Shown one piece after another: positions 37,316 through 48,862 of a DNA stretch of 64,000 bases (the stretch's first letter is position 1; each line of letters opens with the position of its first letter). Where the stretch lies: contig JANAVB010002199.1 in NCBI GenBank assembly GCA_029216955.1, positions 17,804,053-17,868,052 on the forward strand, in the 5' to 3' direction. Under the pieces are notes generated by a model, which saw only the letters and a program-made list of their open reading frames with translations, was not told the origin of the DNA and did not search any database. This DNA is from Iris pallida (taxonomy: Eukaryota > Streptophyta > Magnoliopsida > Asparagales > Iridaceae). Position numbers and translations under genes: made by a program.

Positions 37316-38620
37316 TCGAAGCCTCTGATATCTGGCATCTGTCGGTAAGGTCGCCTTGATCCACTCTACTAATGAAGACTGAACCTGAATATTCATCATC
37401 TGTGCAACTCCTCCAGGCCTAACAACTTCAATGCCCATCTTTTCCAAGTCATAAAGCAACTCCTTTTGTGATGTCAAGAAGTGTGCCATAGGCCTCCGAC
37501 TCAATGCATCTGCTACTGAATTAGCCTTTCCTGGATGGTACTGTAACTCGATATCAAAATCTGCCATCAACTCAAGCCAACGCCTCTGCCTCAAATTTAA
37601 ATCCTTCTGAGTATAGACATACTTGAGGCTCTTATGATCTGTATATACCTCCACTGTTTCTCCATACAAATAATGCCTCCAAAGCTTCAAGGCAAATATC
37701 ACCGCCGCAAGCTCTAAGTCGTGCGTGGGGTAATTCTTCTCATGGGTCCTCAACTGTCGAGAACCATATGCAACTACCTTCCCATGCTGCATCAATACGC
37801 ATCCTAATCCCTTCCCGGATGCATCACTATAGATGACAAAACCTCCTGATCCCGATGGAATGGTCAAAACTGGTGCAGTAGTAAGGCGCTTCTTCAAATC
37901 ATCAAAAGCAGCTTGGCACTCTTCCGTCCACTCGAACTTCTGATCCTTGCGAGTTAACTTTGTCATGGGCTCCGCAATTCTTGCAAAATTCTCTACGAAC
38001 CTCCGATAATATCCGACAAGCCCTAAAAAACTTCGCTTCTCTGAAACATCGGTTGGAGTTGGCCACGACTCCACTGCTGATATCTTCGTCGGATCCACTT
38101 CTATGCCTTTCCCTGAGATAACATGTCCAAGAAATGAAACATAATCTAGCAGAAATTCACACTTACTCAGCTTTGCATATAACTTCTGATGCCTCAAGAC
38201 CTCCAGCACCTTCCTCAAGTGATCCTCATGCTCTTCATGGTTCTTTGAATACACCAAAATGTCGTCGATAAATACTACGACAAATTTATCAAGATATTCA
38301 TGGAATACTCTATTCATTAAATTCATGAACACAGCAGGTGCATTAGTCAAACCAAAGGGCATTACTAAGAACTCGTAATGACCATACCGAGTCCTGAATG
38401 CCGTCTTCTGAATGTCTTCTCTCCGAACCTTCACTTGATGGTATCCCGATCTCAGATCAATCTTCGAGAATACCTGGGCTCCTGTCAGCTGGTCAAATAG
38501 ATCATCAATTCTGGACAGGGGATACTTGTTCTTGATCGTCACAGCATTAAGAGCCCTATAATCAATGCACATGCGAACTGTTCCATCTTTCTTTGGCACA
38601 AACAAGACCGGGGCTCCCAT
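37316..38620 (-). pseudogene. pol: Element D reverse transcriptase and RNase H
   Basis: RT opens with [20 protein letters not shown], has [32 protein letters not shown] and the catalytic [13 protein letters not shown]. RNase H shows [47 protein letters not shown] and SVADALSR. All catalytic acidic residues I can check are present. The frame is offset from gag-protease: loss of one G in the run within the SPWG motif near 38617 explains the shift. Confidence 0.93.
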
Positions 38621-40618
38621 GGTGATGCACTTGGTCTGATAAACCCCTTGTCTTGCAACTCCTGCAACTGTACCTTCATTTCATCCAGCTCCTTCTTTGC
38701 CAGTCGATAAACATTCGAGGAGATTGGTGCCGCTCCTGGTATGAGCTCAATGGTGAACTCAACCTCTCTGTCGGGTGGTAGACCCGGCAGATCATCGGGA
38801 AAGACATCAGAAAACTCATCAATGATCGGTGGCGGGGCAACCTCCATCGCCATGCAAGCTCCATGATACTGAGATACTCCCTTCTCAATGCTTCTTCTCT
38901 GAAATTCAAACTCCGGCTGACCTGGCGATCTAAATATAGCACAACCCTTGTGGCAGTCCAATATAGCATGATATTGACTAAGCCAATCCATACCCAGTAC
39001 TACGTCGAAAGTTGGCATAGGAAATACCAAAAGTCGAGCTCTCATCTCTCGGCCACAAATAACTACCGAACAGGCTCTACATGTACTAGTCACAGGTACT
39101 ATACCCCTACCAGTAATAATTTTCCAACTCTTAGGCATAGTAGAAGTAGCTATCCTATGCACAGCTACAAATCTAGATGATATAAATGATAAGGTGGCAC
39201 CAGAATCAAATAACACTGTAGCAGGCAATAAACCTACTAAAATAGTACCTGTGATAGCCTCACCTTCGGTTCCATCTTCTCCCTGAGTGAGAGCAAAAAT
39301 CTGTTCTTGCTTCTTGTTTCCTGCCTGCTGCTTGGCCTTCTCAAACTGTGCTGACTGTGAAAGGAGTATAGGTCCTCTCTGCTGACCTCCTGATGCTGGT
39401 GGCTTCTGTCCTCCTGCTGGCACAATGGCTCCCCGAACTGGGCAATCTCGAGCCTGATGCTGGCTCGATCCACAAGCTAAGCAAGTACCCAGCATCCTTC
39501 TGCACTCTCTCTGTAAGTGTCCCTTCCTGCCACAGTAATGGCAAGTCGGAAGTTCCTTAGACTGGTAGGGTCCAGTCTTCTGCTGATGCTGATGATGTCC
39601 CATAGGTCTCTTGATAGGACCTCCTTGCTGCGTCTTCGTCTGCACTGGCTGGTTCTTCTGCTGGTTCAGCTTCCCCTTGCTAATTGTCTCCTGAATCCTG
39701 GCCTTCGTCAGCAACTCAGTATAAGAGATTCGGGACTGAGAGCTAGTATAATGCTGTAACTCCTGCCTCAGCCCGTTGTGAAATCTCTTGGCCTTCTCCA
39801 GATCATTGGGTATCAGTACCTCTCCATACTTGCTGAGTCGACTGAACTCCGAGTCATACTCGTCCACAGTCTTGTTCCCCTGCTCCAGATGCAAAAACTG
39901 GTTGTATAAGGCATTCTTCACAGTAGTAGGGAAATACTTATTATCAAAGAACTCCAGAAACTGCTCCCACGACTGACGAGTACCCAACTGACGCTCCATA
40001 GAATCCCACCAGTGATGGGCATTCCCCTCCAGCTGAGTTCTTACGCCAGTCATCCATAAATCTTCTGGCAACTGAGATGCCTGCAATTTCTTCATGGTGC
40101 TGGTGATCCAATTAGTGGTCTCCTCCGGACTCTTATTTCCCTTATAAGGTTTGGGGTCCATCTGCACGTAGTCCTTCACTGAACCTACCCGTGCTGGTCT
40201 CACGGGAGCTAGTGTCGGAGCTGGTGCAGGTGCTGGTGCTGTCATCCTCTCCATAGCTGCCAGGAATCCCTGTCTCATCTCAGCAGCTTCCCGTCTTTGT
40301 TCAGCAGCTACCTGCCTCTGCTCAGCTGCTTCTTGTCTCTGTTCCGCTGCTTGCTGTCTCTGTTCTTGCATCATCATGTGCATGAACTGAAACATCTGTG
40401 CCTGACTGTCTTGTGGCACAGCCGGGGGCACTCCATGTGGTGTCTGAGGGTACTACGGGGGAGGAGGGGGTACCCCAGTCGGTTGTGCACCAACTGGCTG
40501 AGACGTCTGCCCTGGTAGCATATATAGGGTGGGTTGGAACTACCCTTGCGGACTGCTCATCCATACCAGATGACTGGTTGTCTCTACCGGCAGCGGTACG
40601 TCCACTCCTTAGATTCAT
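38621..40618 (-). pseudogene. gag: Element D gag and protease
   Basis: The start is placed at the ATG at 40616-40618 (MNLRSGR), the first in the leader. A frameshift and a stop lie around 40440-40500, after which a long frame opens at 40431. It carries a run of about five seven-residue repeats (EQRQEAA type, coiled-coil-like), the Gag core (ending near ARIQETISKGK), two zinc knuckles (CHYCGRKGHLQREC, CLACGSSQHQARDC) and an aspartic protease with VLFDSGATLSF and DVVLGMDWLSQYHA. The protease motif is intact. Leader length from the primer site is about 170 bases. Confidence 0.9.
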
Positions 40619-40793
40619 GATTCTGCAGAAATAAGATAGAAGGAATTGAGAATAGGACGGAAACAAACGAGATGCAAAAGAATTTGTTCAAGGTTAATCA
40701 AGAATGATATAGTCAAGTATGGATGAGACCCTACATTCTAAACCTAATTTGCAGGCTTGTTCGGTACAGTAACGTAACCAAACAAATTTCATC

Positions 40794-40819
40794 ACCTGCA
40801 TGGGCCACCACTAAAAACA
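40794..40819 (-). other. Primer-site region of D (atypical)
   Basis: Minus strand: TGTTTTTAG then TGGTGGCCCATGCAGG, directly after the LTR end. It is almost identical to the corresponding regions of A and E and unlike the initiator-Met site of F. Confidence 0.5.
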
Positions 40820-43800
40820 TGTCACGCCCCAGTTCCAAATAATCGGATTGGGAACACGTGGCATGCCAGCTGTACAATCTAGCATAGCTAAACCCAATTT
40901 AATAGACTATGATTCGATTGTAGTACGCTGAAGTATAACTAATAAGTAACATCACAGGCAGGTAAACTAGTCTCATCCATGAAATAATGTAATAGATAAC
41001 TGAATGGAAAATCATCAGTACCATAAAATCCAATTGTCAACTATGGCTAGAGGAGAACAATCCACTAAAAGTAAATGAGTACATCTGAAAGGAAATAAAG
41101 TAGCAAAAGAAATAAACAGAATACTGGAAATGGAACCCACGTCTGAAGATGTAGCTAGCCTCCAGAGGATCAAGGCTGCGGCTCCACCTCAAAGTCGTCG
41201 TCAACAAGTCCCTCTACTCCGTAATCAGCCGGGAACGAGTACTCGTCAAGCTCTGGAAAAGATACCAGGTCCTCAGAGGGACATAACAAATACACAGAAA
41301 AGGACATGCAAGAATAAACTAAGCAGTAATGTAAAAGTAACTAGTAAGAATGCCACCCAGTATTTCTCTAACCAAACAGGACAGGAAATACAAGGAGACA
41401 ATAAGGTGTTCTAACCATCTATGTGAAAATGCACTCGAGACATCTCTAGTGGCACATGAGAGGGGGAGAAGAAGAAGAAACTGCCACCAAGCGTCCTACG
41501 GTTTGAGGAACGAGGGACTACGAGCATCCAGCGTCCATTGGAAACAGAAATTCTCATACACCACTAGTAGACTCTCCCCACCCAATGTACTCGTACCGTA
41601 TACGCGGTACGAACAATATGCAAGACGTCATATATATAGTAAAACTAACCAAACTTCTAACAGACTCAAGATCACATGCTAATGGCCAGTCAACACAGAT
41701 CCTCTGCACTCAACTCACTAATATGTGATACGTGACTGAGACAGTGTCAAGTTTATACTAACTCTATACAAGGTAGTCATCAATGGAGACGAGTGCACAC
41801 AATAGCAATAACTGGTCAAATGTAAATACTGCATAGTAAATGTCAAGCAAGGTGTACTTGCCTGTGTCCAGCAACTGAGTATCCGGGTCCAAAATAGAGT
41901 CCGAGTCCCGCGAAGCAAATAACCCTATATAAGCATTAACTATAATTAATTACTAATTAACCAAATTAAACAATACATTTAATTTCTATTTAATCAATAA
42001 TTAATATCAAACCATTATTACTAGCTAATAAGTACCAATAATTTGATAATAATAATATACAATAATAAGTATGAAGTACTTATTATTATAATTTATATTC
42101 TGAAATTATTAATACAAATAATATATTTAATAATTAATTAATTACTTATAGATAATTAATTAATCAATTAAATAACACATGCCTTCACAAATTCTAATAA
42201 TACCAACAAATTAGTAAAAATCCATAAAAATCATTTTTAGTCTAATAAGCTAAATAATGACAGAAATAATAGATATATTATTTGTAAAGAAACCATAATT
42301 AGGATTTATTTTATTTAATATATATCTATCTAATAACTAGATTAGTGCTAATAATTATAAATACTAGTTAATAAATAGTAAAGAGATCTAAATTGGGTTA
42401 TAAAATACTTTTCCAGGAAAACCTACTATAATAATATTTTAAATATTATTTACCTAATTATAAGTAATTAAAAACATTTAACTACTCAATATATAAATTA
42501 CTATTTTAGCTATTGAAATTAGAATTAAATATTAAAAATTTACTAATAAATTGTGAAAATTCATAATTCACAGAAAATAACATTTCTCCAACCGTGAATA
42601 TACATTTATGAACATTACCATAATAATTTATATTTAATAAAAATTAAAACTTAGTAATGAACCAATTATATATACAATATAATTTAACACTGATTAAATA
42701 TAAATAAATAACTAATATAATTATTTTATTCTGAAAATTTTACAGTAAATAGATAAATATTATTTACAAGTCTTGTATAGAGACCATTAATTAATTCTTA
42801 GTGAATTAATTAATAAAAATCCGAAACAGTGAAATTAAACAGTCATTTGGATACATTAACCCACAGTTTAAAATTTAATTAAAATATCTAAACTATTTAT
42901 TATCCTGAAAATTTAACTGTAATTATATTACATAATTACCTACAAATTATGCATAGATCATAACAAGTAATTCCTAATGAATTAAATTCAAAAAAATCAA
43001 AAACAGAATATATAATACTGTGGAATTTACATAAAAACTGCATTAATGCCACCAGTTAAATGCTTAATAATTACGAATAAATTATATAAAAATCTGATAT
43101 AATTAATATAGAATCTACACTAATGACTCTAATCATTAGGCTAATAATTTAGATACTATTTACTATCAATTAATCATTAATTAAATAATTAAACAGCCAT
43201 ATAATTACACAGAATATTCAACAATGCAAATAACCTAATTATTGCAACCTAATCACACGTGTCAGAGGACACGTGGGTGGTCGGGGCAATACCTCGCCAC
43301 GCCGCAGGGGGGTGGCTCGCCGACGAGGGGGTCGCGCCGACGAGGGGGGGTCGCCGGATCGGGGCCGGTCGGCTGCAGCGAGCGCGGGAGGGCCGGCTGC
43401 ACGCGCGGAAGGCCGGAGCGCGCTTCCGTCGCCCGATGGGGGCTTAGTCCGAAGGGGGGGGTCGGGATTGGAGAGAGAGAGGGATAGGGTGGCGGTGAGG
43501 ATGGGAAGAGGTGGAGGCTTGTGGAGGAAATTATTAGGGTTAGGTTTGAGAGAAGTTGCTTAGATATATGCATGGATGAGATCCAAAGGCTTAGGAATTC
43601 CTAATGGGTTGGGCCTAGGTTAGGATTAGTTAGTTTGCCCATGGGCTGAGCTAAGGTTGGGTTTGGAATAAATGAAATGGATTTGGGTTTGCTCAAGTTG
43701 TAATGCCATAACTAAAAGTATAGATATAATACATATACTCCAATAATAAAAACTGATGAATAGTAATACTTTATATATAAGTATATATATATAAATAATC

Positions 43801-44048
43801 TAGAAAAAATCTAAATGAGTCTAAGGTTAGAGTTAACCTAAGTTTAGTCTTAGGGTTAAGGGTGAGGGTTATATAATACAATGCACACACAAACTTTGCA
43901 TATATATACATATATAACATATTTTTTCTAAACTATATATATTCAATTTAAAATTAGGGTAAAAGCATTTTATTTAACGAATAACAAAATTTTGTAACAA
44001 AATATAAATAAAATAAAAATAAAATAAAATATTTTGAGGGGTTTTACA
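40820..44048 (-). mobile_element. Element D, 5' LTR
   Basis: Complete 3.2-kb LTR from TGTCACGCCCC to TTTTACA, matched to 32547-35797, followed by CTTAG (44049-44053). The AT-rich block, GC island and paired CACGTG motifs (43256-43261, 43270-43275) are conserved. Confidence 0.92.
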
Positions 44049-44418
44049 CTTAGCAACTCAAGCCAACTTCCTTCTCCCAAGCCACGGGAACGAACGATCG
44101 AGTGTCATTTGAAAGTACGCTGAACACACTTCTAAGACGACCGTGGAACCTTTTTCAAGTTCTAAGACATTCCGACGGGTCGGGATTATTCCCTTAGCTA
44201 TGTGCGTTCGCAGCTTTTATGTTTATCCTACTTGTGCAAGTTGAAAACATGCAAATTATTAAGGGAAGGCTAAGATGAGGCGAGTTCACCGAAACTACCC
44301 CACCTGTGTGAGGAGTTGCCTCGAACGAGCGAGCCTTCGAGCAGCCGTTGCAAGGCTAAGTCCGAACGCTGTCGGCGTTTCGATTCCTCCGATTGACTTT
44401 AAGGGACGGGGCACTACA
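44049..44418 (-). mobile_element. Element F, 5' LTR, right piece
   Basis: Continues the F LTR from 32541 after D and ends GGGGCACTACA at 44418, corresponding to 14896 in the other LTR. The next bases (GTCGT) should be half of a target duplication whose partner was deleted at the far end of F. Confidence 0.88.
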
Positions 44419-44567
44419 GTCGTCCTAGCGACGTTTTGCGACGTTTTCTCGTTTAGCGACACATTTTTTTTTGTCGTTTCTAAAACGTCGCTAAATTCAC
44501 TTAGCGACGTTTTTGTCGAGTTTAGCGATGTATTGTAACGTCGCTAATCTGACAAAATTTTGTAGTG
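44419..44567. mobile_element. CACTA-like terminal region, right of F
   Basis: Repeated TAGCGACGTTTT, ACGTCGCTAAA and similar motifs in both orientations, ending GACAAAATTTTGTAGTG at 44567. The TAGTG end and the dense subterminal repeats are the signature of CACTA transposons or their MITE derivatives. It shares its motifs with 12490-12556, across F. Confidence 0.65.
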
Positions 44568-44580
44568 ACTAGGCTAGAGG

Positions 44581-44582
<2 letters not shown>

Positions 44583-44646
<64 letters not shown>
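44583..44646. repeat. (TA)n microsatellite left of LINE fragment
   Basis: About 32 AT units directly before the truncated LINE. Confidence 0.95.
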
Positions 44647-44654
<8 letters not shown>

Positions 44655-44655
<1 letters not shown>

Positions 44656-45019
44656 GTGCACAGTCTCATGGTATAAAGCATTTGTTCTTCCAATGCACAG
44701 TCTCATGGAGAATCTGGATGACACAAAGCCAGAAATTGCAGATCCCAAATGGACACCTACAGAGTATTGAGGAAGCTATTGAAAACATTCAGAAGCTTAG
44801 CAGAAAAGGCACTTTGTGGTTCAAGGAGGCAAAAATCAGATTAGCTTCGACGGTATGGCATATATGGAAAGAGAGAAACAGGCGAATATTTGAGAACAAG
44901 ATCACGTCTGAGATTGACGTTATGCACAACATAGATAATGATGTAAAAATGTTGATTGGATAGTAAGTATTCTACCTGTATCTGTACTCTTTATTATTAT
45001 CAATGAAATTATCTTCTTC

Positions 45020-45021
<2 letters not shown>
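44655..45021 (+). pseudogene. 5'-truncated L1-type LINE, 3' end
   Basis: Encodes the last 90 or so residues of a plant LINE ORF2: FFQCTVSWRIW (end of a zf-RVT domain), then VWHIWKERNRRIFENK, stopping at TAG 44961-44963. This matches the end of the LINE at 60175-60452. A short 3' UTR with TATCAATGAAAT leads to CTTCTTCCAAA and a (TA)n tail. The sequence TGCACAGTCTCATGG appears twice at its 5' edge (44657-44671 and 44694-44708). Confidence 0.8.

Positions 45022-45090
<69 letters not shown>
45022..45090. repeat. (TA)n tail of LINE fragment
   Basis: Joins the LINE 3' UTR directly, as in the longer LINE copy at 60546-60618. Confidence 0.9.
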
Positions 45091-45093
<3 letters not shown>

Positions 45094-45576
45094 TCTACCA
45101 CCCGACCCCTCCTGCTCCTCCCCTCGAGCCACCCGCACCCCCCAACCACCAACAACCAAAAAATAGAGATCGAGAGAGAGAGGGGGGAGTCACGTATCGG
45201 AGAGGGAGGAGAGTCACCGGAGAGAGTGAGAATCGCCGGAGAGAGTGAAAGCACCGGAGAGAGTGAGAGCGCCAGATGGGGGGGGGAGAGAGTGAGAGAG
45301 TAAAATAGGAGGAAATGAATCGTTGGGGGAAATTTAATTAGAATTTAGCGACGTTCATCCTAACGTCGCTAAATTAGTCGCTATTAGCGACGTCATAGCG
45401 ACGTTTTCGCGACGACTTGCTCATGTAACTAATATACGTCGTTGTCACGTCGCTATTTTCGTCGCTAGTAGCGACTATTAGTGACGTTTCTATAAACATC
45501 GCTAATGTGCATAATTTAGCAACGTTATACTAACGTCACTAAATTTACGTCGCTAATGGAGCAGATTTTAGTAGTG
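45091..45576. mobile_element. Second CACTA-like right terminal region
   Basis: Begins with C-rich sequence and a 19-20-bp tandem array (about 45208-45272, CACCGGAGAGAGTGAGAG units). From 45345 there are dense TAGCGACGTT, ACGTCGCTA and TAGCGACTAT motifs in both orientations, ending GATTTTAGTAGTG at 45576. The terminus differs slightly from the one at 44567, so it is probably a separate element. No transposase is visible. Confidence 0.6.
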
Positions 45577-46135
45577 ACGGAGCACCGAGGGGATGCCTCG
45601 GACTCAAAAAGCACGCGGGCACGGGCACGGACACAGACACAAACACAAGCACGCGGACGGCACGGGGACGTGCACGGGAAGGGCTGGCGGCACGGGTTCT
45701 GGCACGGGACGCTGTCGCGGGAGCGACGCGGGAACGGGCTCGAAGGGGGGGAGAGGAGTCTGGATTCGGAGAGGACGACGAGACGAACTCGACGGTGGTC
45801 TCGGATTTGAATTTGGTGGAGGGAGGAGGAAGTTATGAAGTTTTTGGTAAAAATGGATTTTTTGGTGAAAAATGGAGTTGTGAAGGTTTTGTGAAATTTT
45901 TGGAGCTTCTGGTGTGTTTACGTAAGTGAGATGAGGGTGAGCGGAGTGGGGCACGGAGAGATAGGATCTGGGCTGAGGAATAGGGTCGTGGGGTTGAATG
46001 GGTGAGCTGGGGTTTGGGTTATTGGGTTTATGTGCTGGGATTAGATTGTGGGTTTGGCATTTAGGCTCACCAAAAAAAAATAAAAAAATAAAGCATGCAT
46101 ATTAATTAACTATAAAAATCGTGGGCTTCACAGTT
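45577..46135. other. Low-complexity GC-rich DNA, then unassigned sequence
   Basis: 45600-45760 is built from GCACGGG, GCACGCGG and ACACAGAC-like runs, giving spurious Arg/Pro-rich frames on both strands. The following 350 bp has no coding signal that I can support. Confidence 0.6.
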
Positions 46136-46710
46136 AGGTATTATGATTCAACAATGTGCCTCTCATGATTAAATGTACATAGTTCAAGACTGAGTCCATT
46201 TTTGTTCACTCTCGAAACCATTGTGTTTGTTCACCTTCCAATTACAGGGTGACACGTGGCAACTAAAACTATTTTGAGAGTGGTTTTGTATACTCCCAAG
46301 GTAGATTTGATTTAAAATTTATCACATGTTATCATATGATTGGAGGATGAACAAACATTATTGTTTTGGAGTATAAAAAAAATGGACTCGTTCAATACTA
46401 TCGAATTTTGATTAAAAAACATAAATCAATATCACGTGCACATAAAATACTGCTTGTCAAAGCATGTTTGATTGCGTTCAGTTGCATGCGCATGGTTTTA
46501 AAACAAGACACGAGTGTCACATTGTTGTCCTTATAAATAAGATGGAGCTAGAGAGTGTTCGTCACCGAATACAATTAAATAAGTTAATGGACACGCACTA
46601 GTTTTTATTTTTATTTTATGAAAATAATATGACTTTTACGTGTTAGCTGTCTATGTGAAAGCAAACACAAAATCAAAACCACTACCATACGATTTGCTTA
46701 ATTAACTACT
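46136..46710. repeat. Diverged direct duplication, copy 1
   Basis: Shares GGTATTATGATTCAA, CATGATTAAATGTACATAG, AATACTGCTTGTCAAA and TTATTTTATGAAAAT, in the same order and orientation, with about 62960-63385. It is non-coding. The copy is longer because a MITE lies at 46188-46390. Confidence 0.75.
46188..46390. mobile_element. MITE with long imperfect terminal inverted repeats
   Basis: The left arm (from GACTGAGTCCATTTTT through TGTTTGTTCACCTTCCA) pairs imperfectly over about 55 bp with the right arm (complement reads CGAGTCCATTTTTTTT through TGTTTGTTCATCCTCCA). GTTCAA flanks both sides (46182-46187, 46390-46395). The paralogous copy at about 63010 lacks the insert. There is no coding capacity. 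The superfamily is uncertain. Confidence 0.65.
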
Positions 46711-46760
46711 ACTAACAGCAATACACGTGTATTAAAAATTTATTAAAAAAATTAAAATAA

Positions 46761-46775
46761 AACTTTGGATATATG
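46761..46775. repeat. Possible LINE target duplication, left
   Basis: AACTTTGGATATATG recurs exactly at 60766-60780. The length (15 bp) fits L1-type retrotransposition. The right copy lies about 150 bp beyond the (TA)n tract, which weakens the case. Confidence 0.45.
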
Positions 46776-46976
46776 AAGCCACAGGAAGAACCCAAGTACA
46801 TGAGTAATAACCCAGGTGGCCCTACTCAAACACAAGCACTCACTGCGGAAAATCTGCAATGGACTTTGCTACAAAGACATGCGAGTACCAGTCAAACAAA
46901 AGCGAACATGGCAGCCTCCCAACGTCCAGGAGTTAGCCAGAGCATCACAAGGACGGACAACCAAGGTTCTAAATGA
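46776..46976 (+). pseudogene. LINE 5' region, ORF1 remnant
   Basis: A short open frame (about 67 residues from 46773) ends at TGA 46974-46976. The ATG of the endonuclease frame (46973) overlaps this stop as ATGA. The product has no recognisable zinc knuckle or Gag-like motif, so most of a normal plant L1 ORF1 is missing or diverged. Confidence 0.45.
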
Positions 46977-47593
46977 CGTTCCTTACTTGGAACGTCAGGG
47001 GGGCCAACTCAATTGGCCGGTGGAAGGAGATACAAAGTGTCATCAGAAGAAACAAATGTTCTATAGTTGCCATAATTGAGAGCAAGATCAAGTCAGCAGC
47101 CCGCATTCAACAGCGGACACACACAACTGGGATTCTGTCCACAATTTATATCTTTGTGAGATGGCTCGTATTTGGGTCCAATGGGACGCGCGTATATGGT
47201 CAGGCCAGGTAATTCTTCAAACCAATCAATTGATAGTTATTAATTTCACTAACAAAGGTGGGTTGAACGTTACACTGGGAGCGGTCTATGGACAAAATGA
47301 TAGACGAAGAAGGCTCAAGCTATGGGAAGATATTATTCGCACGGCGGCAATGACAGGGGATGACATTCCTCTATTACTGTGTGGCGACTTCAATGCTATC
47401 CTTAGCACTACAGAGAAGATAGGGGCCGACCAGAACCTGAATCCATCCTGCGGATTTTCAGAATTGTCTCCTGGGTTCGGGACTGAGGTGCCTAAACAGA
47501 AAGGGCCACATTTGGTCCTGGAACAACCGATCAGCAATAAGATGGGTAGCCTGCCAATTAGATCGAGCAGTATGTAATACAAAGTGGTTAGAT
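46973..47593 (+). pseudogene. LINE ORF2 endonuclease domain (frameshifted)
   Basis: The APE-type endonuclease that nicks target DNA for L1 retrotransposition. It opens MTFLTWNVRGANS, the canonical first motif, continues with AVYGQNDRRRR and LLCGDFNAIL, and then the HIWSWNN region. The SDH motif follows at about 47635. Frames change near 47140 and near 47450, so the domain cannot be made as one protein. Confidence 0.85.
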
Positions 47594-48862
47594 GTGTTTC
47601 CTCTGGTACTCGCAGAAGGTCTTCATAGCGGCACTAGTGACCACACACCCATCCTTATCAACCTGGAAGGAACTACTATTACCAAAAGGCGTCCGTTCCG
47701 ATACTGCAACACATGGCCAGAGATGGAGGGTTATGACGAAACGGTCGATAGAGCGCTCGCTACCCCGATCAGCGGCAGTCCCCAATTCGTCCTAACCCAG
47801 AAGCTTAAACGCATAAAGCGAGCCATTCGTGTGTGGGACAAAGTGAGGCCGAGGCCTATTCTAACAGATTATGAGAAATTGCTCCAGGCGGTCCAAGACA
47901 AAATTCAAGCAAATCCCAACGACGCCGAGCTGATTGCCGAGGAATGCCGCCTGCAAGATCAAGTTAGGAGACTGAGACAACTGGAAGAGGCTCACCTCCA
48001 ACAAAGAGCAAAGTGTATGTGGCTTAAAGATGGCGACAGGTGCTCAAAATTTTTCTATGCTACTATTAGGTCCCGCCAACACAACAATGCCATGACCGCC
48101 CTCATAAACAGTGAAGGCAAGGAAGTCAGAGATGAAGAAAAAATACAACATGAAGCTATTCAATTCTACTATAATCTATATAATCAAGATGACTACATAG
48201 AGGACTTTCCAGACCTTATTCCCAAACGAACGGTGACAGAAGAAGGAAACAGAATTCTGAGGAAGCAGGTGACTATGGAGGAAATAGAGAGCATCATTAT
48301 GACGGCCGACCCTTCCAAAGCACCCGGGCTAGACGGATTCAATGCTAAATTCTACAAGAAACATTGGGGACAATTGAAGGGGCTCATATATCAAGTGGTG
48401 CATGATTTCTTCCTAACTGGACGACTACTGAAGGAAATGAATCATACTTTCCTTACCTTAATTCCCAAGAAGGAAGGAGCTATCGAACTGGGGGACTTTC
48501 GGCCTATCGCCTGCTGCAACTTCATTTATAAAATTATAACGCAGGTGATGTGTAGAAGGATGAAGGACATCATGACAGAACTCATTTCTCCCATCAGACA
48601 ACATTCATCAAAGGTAGATCTATTGCGAAAATTGCCTACTCGCACACGAGCTAGTTCGAGAGTTCAACAAGCCAGGCAGGAAGAAAGGGTGCCTTAAACT
48701 CGATCTGCGCAAAGCTTATGATATGGTAAATAGGAAATTTGTTTGCGAATTCATGCGGAGGATGGGGTTCGACAACTGGTGGGTGGACCGAATAGAAGAA
48801 TGCATAAACACACCTACTTTTTCTATTATTATAAATGGACAACCTCAAGGATTTTTTGGGAG
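47594..48862 (+). pseudogene. LINE ORF2, end of endonuclease and N-terminal RT
   Basis: GTSDHTPI closes the endonuclease. After a linker come CMWLKDGDRCSKFFYATIR, DPSKAPGLDGFNAKFYKKHW and TFLTLIPKKE with DFRPIACCNFIYKII, the RT fingers of plant L1 elements. A frameshift near 48605 moves the remaining RT motifs to another frame (KLDLRKAYDMVNRKF at about 48697-48740). The sequence stops at 48862, where element E is inserted. Confidence 0.9.
48858..48862. repeat. Target-site duplication of E, left (GGGAG)
   Basis: Recurs at 58827-58831. Both copies sit within the LINE reverse transcriptase region. Confidence 0.92.

Noticed and set aside
45556..45954. Possible Arg-rich or Pro/Cys-rich gene
   Set aside because: Built from GCACGGG-like repeats; both strands are open, and there is no domain or clear exon structure.
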